Below the pieces are notes generated by a model. It saw only the letters and a program-made list of their open reading frames with translations, was not told the origin of the DNA and ran no database searches. Positions 7,924 to 12,951 of a stretch of 15,365 bases of DNA are shown here, piece by piece (the first letter of the stretch is position 1; every line of letters begins with the position of its first letter). The DNA is from DATGQT01 sp035304085. Its GTDB lineage: Bacteria > Bacteroidota > Rhodothermia > Rhodothermales > Rubricoccaceae. The stretch lies in assembly GCA_035304085.1 (NCBI GenBank), contig DATGQT010000186.1, forward strand, positions 1 to 15,365, written 5' to 3'. The position numbers and the translations under genes are program-made.

Positions 7924-8532
7924 TCACGCCGTGCAGTAGAAGAGCTGCGCCGGCAGGACGTTGAGCGGCTCGAAGTCGCGCGTGACGCGAGGGAACTCCC
8001 GGTGGAGGTCGCCCAGCACCTTCGGGGAGAACTGGTACACCAGGAACGCGCCTTCGGGCCGGAGCACCCGGCGGGTGCGCTCGAGGATCGCCCGCCGCAC
8101 CGACTCCGGGATCGTGCTGAACGGGATGCCCGAGATGACGTAGTCGGCGCCGGGGAGCCCCCGCTCCGCGAGCACCCGCTCGACCTCCGCGGCGGAGCCG
8201 TGGACGACGTGGAGGCGGGGGTCCGGCAGCGCCGCGCGGAGGAAGTCCACGAACTCCGGGTTCGTCTCGATGACGACGAGGGCGGCGCTCGGGCGCATGC
8301 GGCGGAGGATCTCGCCGGTGAGGGTGCCCACGCCCGGCCCGTACTCCACGATCACGTCTGCCCGCCCCCAGTCGACCTGCCCGAGCAGGCGCGTGCTGAG
8401 GAAGCGCGAGCTCGGGATGAGCGACCCCAGCATCTTCGGATGGAGGAAGAAGTTCTTCGCGAAGAGGGCCAGCTGCCCGCGGGGAGAGGGCGCGCGCGCG
8501 GGGGCCGGTGGGGCGTTCTCGAGGTGCTGCAT
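7924..8532 (-). CDS. PmtA-like (phospholipid N-methyltransferase-type) SAM methyltransferase
   Basis: This 202-aa class I methyltransferase shows motif I as VEYGPGVGTLTGEIL (residues 62-76), the acidic residue after strand 2 as VVIETNP (Glu89), and the motif SGIPFSTIP (134-142). The N-terminus, FFLHPKMLGSLIPSSRFLS, is characteristic of COG3963 (phospholipid N-methyltransferase PmtA-type) and distinguishes it from KsgA rRNA dimethylases. PmtA methylates phosphatidylethanolamine at the membrane surface using S-adenosylmethionine. Whether this one makes phosphatidylcholine or methylates something else cannot be decided from sequence. It has no transmembrane segment, as expected. The ATG at 8532 follows a G-rich leader, and the gene is transcribed divergently from the TerB-like gene. 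Confidence 0.78.
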   Translation of the reverse strand: MQHLENAPPAPARAPSPRGQLALFAKNFFLHPKMLGSLIPSSRFLSTRLLGQVDWGRADVIVEYGPGVGTLTGEILRRMRPSAALVVIETNPEFVDFLRAALPDPRLHVVHGSAAEVERVLAERGLPGADYVISGIPFSTIPESVRRAILERTRRVLRPEGAFLVYQFSPKVLGDLHREFPRVTRDFEPLNVLPAQLFYCTA

Positions 8533-8584
8533 CCTGGGGGCGGGTGAGGGGGTCGGTTGACGGGAGCCGCGCTGCGCAGTTCTG

Positions 8585-8593
8585 CGAAATCTA
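8585..8593 (-). promoter_or_regulatory. Promoter-like TAGATTTCG box, PmtA-like gene
   Basis: On the minus strand TAGATTTCG lies 52 bp ahead of the ATG at 8532 and is close to the Bacteroidota -7 element TAnnTTTG. It shares its TA pair with a similar plus-strand sequence, TACCATCGG (8592-8600). This leaves open overlapping divergent promoters. Confidence 0.3.
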
Positions 8594-8632
8594 CCATCGG
8601 GGGCAAAAACGGGGATAACCGTAGACCGAGAC

Positions 8633-8664
8633 CTCCGCCGCGCACGGGCCCGTGCGCGGCGGAG
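8633..8664. repeat. 32-bp perfect palindrome between divergent genes
   Basis: CTCCGCCGCGCACGGG (8633-8648) is followed directly by its exact reverse complement (8649-8664). No gene ends here: the PmtA-like gene leaves to the left and the TerB-like gene to the right, so this is not an obvious terminator. It could be an operator, or in RNA a strong hairpin in the leader of the TerB-like gene. Confidence 0.75.
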
Positions 8665-8720
8665 CCGGGATCGCCGGGCCGATTCGGGGGTAGGAGGGAA
8701 TCCGAACCGATGCGCCGCCC

Positions 8721-9077
8721 TTGCCCCTCGCGCCCCTCCTCCACGACCTCGCCCTCCTCGCCCTCACGCTCGCTCACGGCGCTGACGGGTCTCTCGACCG
8801 CGCCGAGCTCGCGGCCATCTGGGCGCAGCTCGTCGCGTGGGTGCCGGGCGAGAACCCCGCCCTCGTCGAGAACGTCCTCCGCGAGGCCACCCTCTCCTAC
8901 GCCAACGGCCTCAACGACGCGCAGTTCGACGCGCTGCTGGGCCGGCTCCGCGACGCGCTCAACGAGCCCGAGCGGGCGCGCGTCCTCGCCGACCTCCGCG
9001 CGCTCGCCGCGGCCGACGCGGACGTGCACCCCTCCGAGGTCGCCCTCGTCGAGCGGGTGGAGGCGGCGTGGGCGTGA
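8721..9077 (+). CDS. TerB-like (tellurite-resistance TerB fold) small protein
   Basis: This 118-aa, all-helical, acidic protein has two TerB-type metal-site-like segments: ADGSLDRAE (about residues 21-29) and ADADVHPSE near the C-terminus. These correspond to the 'ADG.....E' repeats of the TerB domain. TerB-like proteins are cytoplasmic and linked to stress or envelope responses; no other ter gene is present, so tellurite resistance should not be assumed. The start is odd. The only start codon in frame after the TAG at 8691 is TTG at 8721. AGGAGGG (8692-8698) is 22 bp upstream, better placed for an ATG at 8710 that is in another frame. Either TTG is used or one base is wrong or lost between 8712 and 8721. 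No downstream ATG could replace it. Confidence 0.75.
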   Translation: MPLAPLLHDLALLALTLAHGADGSLDRAELAAIWAQLVAWVPGENPALVENVLREATLSYANGLNDAQFDALLGRLRDALNEPERARVLADLRALAAADADVHPSEVALVERVEAAWA

Positions 9078-9150
9078 GCCGACGAGGCGGCGCACGGTCA
9101 TCACATCCACAGCGGATTGCCCCTCTCCCGACGCCTCTCACGACCTGCCC

Positions 9151-9534
9151 ATGAACACGCCCGGCCGGCTCACGCCACTGCTCGCCCTCCTCGCCGCCGT
9201 GGCCCTCACGGGCTGCGACACCGAGGAGCCCGCCACCGACCCCAACCTCTCCGGCCACTACGTGGGGTTCGGGGGCGGCTACGCGTGGGCGCTCGACCTC
9301 AGCGACGGCGGCGGCACCCTCACCGGCACGGGCACCGTCGAGACGAGCGAGGCGTCCTTCCCCGTCACCGTCGAGGGCGCCACGACCTTCCCCGTCGTCG
9401 GGCTCGAGCTGGAGGTCGAGGGGCTCGGGCAGTTCACCTTCGACGGCCGCGTCAGCAACGGGGGCGACGTCCTCACGGGCACGGTGTCCTCCGGCGACGG
9501 GTTCAACGCCGAGACCGCGTTCCAGCGGGAATGA
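9151..9534 (+). CDS. Small lipoprotein, beta-rich, unknown function
   Basis: This 127-aa protein starts MNTPGRLTPLLALLAAVALT and then GCD, giving a lipobox with Cys22. It is therefore probably lipid-anchored in the envelope. The mature part is Gly/Thr-rich with alternating hydrophobic residues: LSGHYVGFGGGYAWALDLSD, GGTLTGTGTVE, FPVVGLELEVEGLG and FTFDGRVSNGGDVLTGTV. This suggests a compact antiparallel beta structure, possibly a small barrel. I do not recognise a family. It lies 73 bp after the TerB-like gene on the same strand and could be co-transcribed. The ATG at 9151 is chosen because the lipoprotein signal begins there; the frame is open far upstream. Confidence 0.75.
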   Translation: MNTPGRLTPLLALLAAVALTGCDTEEPATDPNLSGHYVGFGGGYAWALDLSDGGGTLTGTGTVETSEASFPVTVEGATTFPVVGLELEVEGLGQFTFDGRVSNGGDVLTGTVSSGDGFNAETAFQRE

Positions 9535-9547
9535 GGAGGTGAGGCAC

Positions 9548-9590
9548 AAAAAAAGCGAACGCCCACCGGACGCGGGGGTCCGATGGGCGC
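9548..9590 (-). terminator. Rho-independent terminator of tRNA-Ser
   Basis: On the minus strand CGCCCATCGGAC (9589-9578) pairs with GTCCGGTGGGCG (9571-9560), with one G-T pair, around a six-base loop. After a short GCTCGC-like spacer-sized gap (TTCGC) a run of seven T follows (9554-9548). It starts six bases beyond the tRNA 3' end. This is the clearest terminator in the window. Confidence 0.85.
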
Positions 9591-9595
9591 TCAGG

Positions 9596-9683
9596 CGGAG
9601 GGGGTGGGATTCGAACCCACGGTGACGACGAGCGCCACACCGGTTTTCGAGACCGGCCCTTTCAACCACTCAGGCACCCCTCC
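9596..9683 (-). tRNA. tRNA-Ser (anticodon CGA)
   Basis: The 88-nt minus-strand gene folds as a class II tRNA. The acceptor stem is GGAGGGG (9683-9677) with CCCCTCC (9603-9597) and discriminator G at 9596. The D arm contains GCCTGAGTGGTTGAAAGG. The anticodon stem CCGGT/ACCGG encloses loop CTCGAAA with anticodon CGA, reading UCG. A long serine-type variable arm follows, then T arm GTGGG-TTCGAAT-CCCAC. CCA is not encoded (CCT follows). The gene lies between GGGP synthase and the lipoprotein gene, with its own promoter-like box and terminator. Confidence 0.96.
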
Positions 9684-9693
9684 GGCAGGACGC

Positions 9694-9701
9694 CGAATCT
9701 A
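9694..9701 (-). promoter_or_regulatory. Promoter-like TAGATTCG box of tRNA-Ser
   Basis: On the minus strand TAGATTCG ends 10 bases before the mature 5' end of tRNA-Ser, about where a -10/-7 element should be for a transcript starting near the tRNA. This positional agreement is the best support in the window for the TAnn(A/T)TCG pattern as a promoter element. Confidence 0.45.
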
Positions 9702-9760
9702 CGGCCGTGCCCCCCGCGGAGGGGCGAAGGCGCAGCGAAAAAGCCCCGTCGCGCGGCGGC

Positions 9761-10555
9761 TCAGGCCCGCGCGAGCGGGCGCGCCGCGCCGGCGTGCGCC
9801 GCCGCCGCCAGCTCGGCCACGTAGGCCCCGTCGCCCGGCCGCCCCTCGATGGCGTTGCCGACGACGACGAACCCCGCCCCCGCCTCGACCCGCGCCGCCA
9901 CGTCCTCCGGCGTCCGCAGCCCGCCGCCGACGACGAGGGGGATCCGGCACGCCTCCGTGATCGCCCCGATCATCTCGGGCGTGACGGGGTGCTCGGCCCC
10001 GCTCCCGGCGTCGGTGAAGAGCAGCTTCATCCCGAGCATCTCGGCCGCGAGCGCCGTGGCCGCGGCGATCTCGGGCTTGTGCCGCGGCAGCGGCGGCGAG
10101 CCGTTCATGTACTGCGCCGTCGTCGTCCGCCCGCTCTCGACGAGCATGTAGCCGGTCGGGATCGGCTCCAGCCCGAGGCGCCGGATGATGGGGGCGGCGT
10201 GGACGTGCTGCCCGATGAGGTGGTCGGCGTTGCGCCCGCTCACGACGGAGAGGAAGAGCACGGCGTCGCAGGCGGCCGAGAGCTGGTTCAGCGTGCCGGG
10301 AAAGCCGACGACGGGGAGGTCGGTGGCGAGCTTGAGCCGGCCGACGAGGCGGTCCACCTCGCTCCGGTGCATGAGGCTGCCGCCGATGAAGAGGGCGTCG
10401 GCGCCGGCGGCCGTGCAGCGCTCGGCGAAGGCGGGCGCCTCGCGCTCGGGCAGGTTGTCCGGGTCCACGAGCACGACGAAGCCGGCGCCCCGCTGCTGGC
10501 GGACGCCGAGGAGGTAGTCGTAGACGGAGCGGCGGCGGGGAGCAACCACGGGCAC
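9761..10555 (-). CDS. Geranylgeranylglyceryl (or heptaprenylglyceryl) phosphate synthase
   Basis: This 264-aa TIM-barrel enzyme condenses sn-glycerol-1-phosphate with a polyprenyl diphosphate to form an ether bond. Family motifs in order: VLVDPDN (Asp31, Asp33, metal/diphosphate site), LFIGGS (55-60), GFPGTLNQ (84-91), PTGYMLVESG (133-142), TDAGSGA (181-187), VVGGGLRTPE (208-217) and VVGNAIEG (231-238). The last four form the phosphate- and glycerol-binding edge of the barrel. It fits the group II type found in archaea and Bacteroidota better than the PcrB type of Firmicutes, but prenyl chain length cannot be read with certainty. The start is GTG at 10555, with another GTG two codons later. 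No glycerol-1-phosphate dehydrogenase or second prenyltransferase gene is adjacent. Confidence 0.92.
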   Translation of the reverse strand: MPVVAPRRRSVYDYLLGVRQQRGAGFVVLVDPDNLPEREAPAFAERCTAAGADALFIGGSLMHRSEVDRLVGRLKLATDLPVVGFPGTLNQLSAACDAVLFLSVVSGRNADHLIGQHVHAAPIIRRLGLEPIPTGYMLVESGRTTTAQYMNGSPPLPRHKPEIAAATALAAEMLGMKLLFTDAGSGAEHPVTPEMIGAITEACRIPLVVGGGLRTPEDVAARVEAGAGFVVVGNAIEGRPGDGAYVAELAAAAHAGAARPLARA

Positions 10556-10577
10556 GGGCGGCGGGTGGGACGGGCAG

Positions 10578-10586
10578 CGGAAGGTA
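10578..10586 (-). promoter_or_regulatory. Promoter-like TACCTTCCG box, GGGP synthase gene
   Basis: On the minus strand TACCTTCCG lies 22 bp ahead of the GTG start at 10555 and differs from the DUF486 box (TACCTTCGG) by one base. A short leader would follow. No -33 element is clear. Confidence 0.33.
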
Positions 10587-10614
10587 CCCGCCCTCCGCCG
10601 CCCGATTCAACACG

Positions 10615-10650
10615 CGCGGCGGCGGCCCGGGGTGCCGGGCCGCCGCCGCG
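10615..10650 (-). terminator. Strong hairpin downstream of the M36-type protease gene
   Basis: CGCGGCGGCGGCCCGG (10615-10630) and its exact complement (10635-10650) form a 16-bp perfect stem with a four-base loop, 19 bp beyond the protease stop codon. No real T-run follows (GTGTTGAATC), so it may act as a terminator without a U-tract or as an RNA-stabilising structure. Confidence 0.55.
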
Positions 10651-10669
10651 ACGCTTCAGGCGCACGCGC

Positions 10670-12676
10670 TCAGCGCGAGAGCACGACGGTCTGCGAGGCC
10701 ACCACGCCCTCGCCGACGGCGCGGTAGACGTAGAGCCCGCTCGGGAGGTCGCGCGCGTCGATGGCGACGACGCGGCGCTCGCCGGCGTCCATCGCCCCCT
10801 CGAAGAGGGTCTGGACGCGGCGGCCGAGGGCGTCGTAGAGCGCCACCTCGACGTGCTGCGCCTCGGCCACGGAGAGCGTGAACGCGGCGCTGCTACGGAA
10901 CGGGTTCGGGTACGCCTCGGTGAGGTCGAACGACACCGGGGTCTCGGCCGCGGCCACGGCCGCGGGCGCCGCCGCCGGCGGGATCGTGACGTCGTAGCCG
11001 CGCGCGGAGAACCGGTCGAACATCGCCTGGATCTTGCCCTCGGGGAAACCGAGGTTGCGGGCGGCCTGGAGGACGGCCTGCGCCGCCTGCTCCTGGTTCG
11101 TGGACCCGTTCGTCATGGCGAGCCCTTCGAGCACGGCGCCGTCGGTCCGCTTCCCGCCGATGTCGCTCCAGATCGCCATCAGCGTCGAGGACCACATCTG
11201 GCCGTCGGTGTGGATGGAGCCGGTGAGGCCCTCGGGGTAGTGCGCGGGGTAGTTCGTGACGCGGCCGGGCCAGCAGGGGTTGTGGCCGTCCCACTTGAAG
11301 ACCCAGTAGTACGAGGGGTCGCTGGGATCGAGGAGGCCGGTGTGGCGGGTGTAGGAGGCGGCGAAGTAGTCGCCGGTGCCCTCGCTGAGGCCCTGGACCT
11401 GGGAGAGCCCGCCGACGGTGACCCAGTCGTGGAGGCCGTGGCCGAGCTCGTGGACGACGACGTCGGCGTCCTCGGCGTCGTCGACGCAGCCCTCGCCGAA
11501 GGCGACGCGGCCCGTCGAGGAGACGTAGTGGGAGTTGTCGGCGCCGTTGAGGCCGTGGGGGTCGAACTGGACGCCGCCGGTGTACTGGTGCGGCATCACG
11601 TCGAGGCCGAGGCGCTCGTTGATGAAGCGCATGGCGCGGTCGATGTGCCAGAACGTGTTGACGGCCTCGAAGCCGGCCTCACTCCGGGTGAAGTCGAAGT
11701 CGGCCGACGGCTGCTCGAACGTCCCGAGGAAGGGCCCCTCGAAGTCGCGGATGGAGGCGTAGGGGTTGTCGAGGTGGTGGTTCGTCCCGTCGAACGTGAT
11801 GTCGCGGAGGCGGACGAACGAGCGGGCGGCCGTGAGCTCGGGGGAGTCGGCGTCGCCGTTGTCGGTGTAGCCGGGGGTGCCGTAGGGGACGCCGGCGCGC
11901 GTGAGGGGGTCGGGGTAGAACACGTAGCCGGTGCCGTTGACGGCGCGCGGGTAGGCGAGGGCGGCCACGGCGGGGATGGCCGGCGGGTCCTCGCCGCGTT
12001 CGTTGATGGCGCGGTCGGCCACGCGGAGGAACGTGCCATCGGCGGCGTCCACGAGCGCCTCCCAGTCGCCGATGGGCGAGGTGGGGACGAGGCGGACGAG
12101 CCACGCCAGCCGGGCGCCGTCGGGCATCGGGTAGACGACGAGGCTGGTCTCGTCGAGCTGGAACGGCGCCTGCGCGTCGAGGTGCTCTCCGACGAGCGCG
12201 CGCGCCTCGGCGTCCGTGACGGCCGGCCGCGCGGCGGGGAGCGTGAGGCCCGGCCGGTACGGGCTCAGGACGAACTGGACCCGGTGCTGGCGGTCGATGC
12301 TGACGACGAGGTCGGGCCCGTAGACGGGGACGCCGCGGACGGTCTGCGTGAAGCGGACGGTGGTGCCGGCGAGGCCCTCGCGGACGGCGCGGAGCGCGAG
12401 GTCGTCGAGGGTGGGGTCGAGGCGGAGGAGCGCGGCGTTCTCGGCGAGGTACTGGCGCGCCATGGCCTCGGGCTCGGCGGGGCGCACGGCGTAGTTCGGG
12501 TGGTAGATCGCGCGGGGCGTGCCGTCGGCGGCCACGAGGAGGTCGGAGCCGGCCCGGCTCGTCACCTCGACGTAGTCCTGGCCGACTTCGAGCGGCGAGC
12601 GCTCGGCGGGCTTCTGGGCCGACGCGAGGGGTGCGGCGAGGAGGAGGCCGGCGGCGAGGGCGGTACGAAGGGTCAT
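10670..12676 (-). CDS. Secreted fungalysin/thermolysin-type (M36/M4) metalloprotease with C-terminal sorting domain
   Basis: This 668-aa protein starts at the ATG at 12676, where a signal peptide begins (MTLRTALAAGLLLAAPLASA); the frame is open 32 codons further upstream without signal features. Residues about 40-190 look like the FTP/PepSY inhibitory propeptide (RFTQTVRGVPVYGPDLVVSI). The zinc site is complete: HELGH (His409, Glu410, His413) and a third ligand Glu432 in GLSEGTGDYF. His489 in GSIHTDGQMWSS is the probable transition-state His; that motif and the Glu spacing favour M36 over classical M4. The last 88 residues are a sorting/FlgD-like domain (AYPNPF at 588-593, YDALGRRVQTL, DLPSGLYVYR), which in Bacteroidota relatives directs type IX secretion or surface attachment. 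It likely digests extracellular protein. It stands alone between two intergenic regions. Confidence 0.9.
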   Translation of the reverse strand: MTLRTALAAGLLLAAPLASAQKPAERSPLEVGQDYVEVTSRAGSDLLVAADGTPRAIYHPNYAVRPAEPEAMARQYLAENAALLRLDPTLDDLALRAVREGLAGTTVRFTQTVRGVPVYGPDLVVSIDRQHRVQFVLSPYRPGLTLPAARPAVTDAEARALVGEHLDAQAPFQLDETSLVVYPMPDGARLAWLVRLVPTSPIGDWEALVDAADGTFLRVADRAINERGEDPPAIPAVAALAYPRAVNGTGYVFYPDPLTRAGVPYGTPGYTDNGDADSPELTAARSFVRLRDITFDGTNHHLDNPYASIRDFEGPFLGTFEQPSADFDFTRSEAGFEAVNTFWHIDRAMRFINERLGLDVMPHQYTGGVQFDPHGLNGADNSHYVSSTGRVAFGEGCVDDAEDADVVVHELGHGLHDWVTVGGLSQVQGLSEGTGDYFAASYTRHTGLLDPSDPSYYWVFKWDGHNPCWPGRVTNYPAHYPEGLTGSIHTDGQMWSSTLMAIWSDIGGKRTDGAVLEGLAMTNGSTNQEQAAQAVLQAARNLGFPEGKIQAMFDRFSARGYDVTIPPAAAPAAVAAAETPVSFDLTEAYPNPFRSSAAFTLSVAEAQHVEVALYDALGRRVQTLFEGAMDAGERRVVAIDARDLPSGLYVYRAVGEGVVASQTVVLSR

Positions 12677-12743
12677 GGCAGGAGGGGAAGGTGAGTCCAC
12701 GAGGTACGGGCCCGCCGCAGCGCGACGCGCCCGCAATCGAGAG

Positions 12744-12772
12744 AATATCGTGCACGCCCCCGGCCGTGCCAA
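12744..12772 (-). promoter_or_regulatory. Possible -35/-10 promoter of the metalloprotease gene
   Basis: On the minus strand TTGGCA (12772-12767) is followed after 17 bp by GATATT (12749-12744), 67 bp ahead of the ATG. The spacing is ideal for a sigma-70-type promoter, but both hexamers are imperfect. Confidence 0.3.
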
Positions 12773-12795
12773 ACGCCGGGGCCTCCACCCCTCTC

Positions 12796-12922
12796 CCGTC
12801 CTGAGCGGAGCGAAGAAACCGGAGGTTCCCGCAGGAATCTAGCTCTGGCGTGACGGAGGTCCCATGAGGCCACCGGCACATCGGACGAAGATCCTTCGTC
12901 GCTCCGCTCCTCAGGATGACAG
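12796..12922. repeat. Intergenic inverted repeat (CCTGAG..GGAGCG family)
   Basis: CCTGAGCGGAGCGAAG (12800-12815) on the plus strand recurs in inverted orientation at 12894-12915, where the minus strand reads CCTGAGGAGCGGAGCGACG and then AAG. The copies enclose about 78 bp with no reading frame of note. Sequences of the form CATCCTGAGCGNAGCGAAGG are, from memory, scattered between genes in many bacterial genomes, so this looks like a dispersed repeat pair. It lies in the 270-bp gap between the metalloprotease and alaS genes. Confidence 0.6.
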
Positions 12923-12929
12923 GGCGGGA

Positions 12930-12951
12930 AAGGCTGGCCTGTAGGCTCAGC
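12930..12951 (-). terminator. Weak terminator-like hairpin at the alaS stop
   Basis: On the minus strand GGCTGAGCC and GGCCAGCC can pair with one bulge, overlapping the alaS stop codon, and TTT follows. The stem is short and the T-run only three bases, so this is tentative. Confidence 0.3.

Noticed and set aside
7924..8532. KsgA-type rRNA adenine dimethyltransferase.
   Set aside because: The EYGPGVG motif is shared, but the N-terminal HPKMLGSLIPSS segment and short length fit PmtA-type COG3963 proteins, and the NLPY-type motif of KsgA is replaced by SGIPFS.
8721..9077. Tellurite-resistance operon.
   Set aside because: Only a lone TerB-like domain is present; no terZ/terD/terC/terA-type genes are nearby, so a resistance locus cannot be supported.
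9707..12694. Very long plus-strand open frame (995 codons) opposite GGGP synthase and the metalloprotease.
   Set aside because: It is antisense to two clear genes, its product is a low-complexity Arg/Gly/Val/Glu sequence, and it has no family motifs. High GC with few stop codons explains it.
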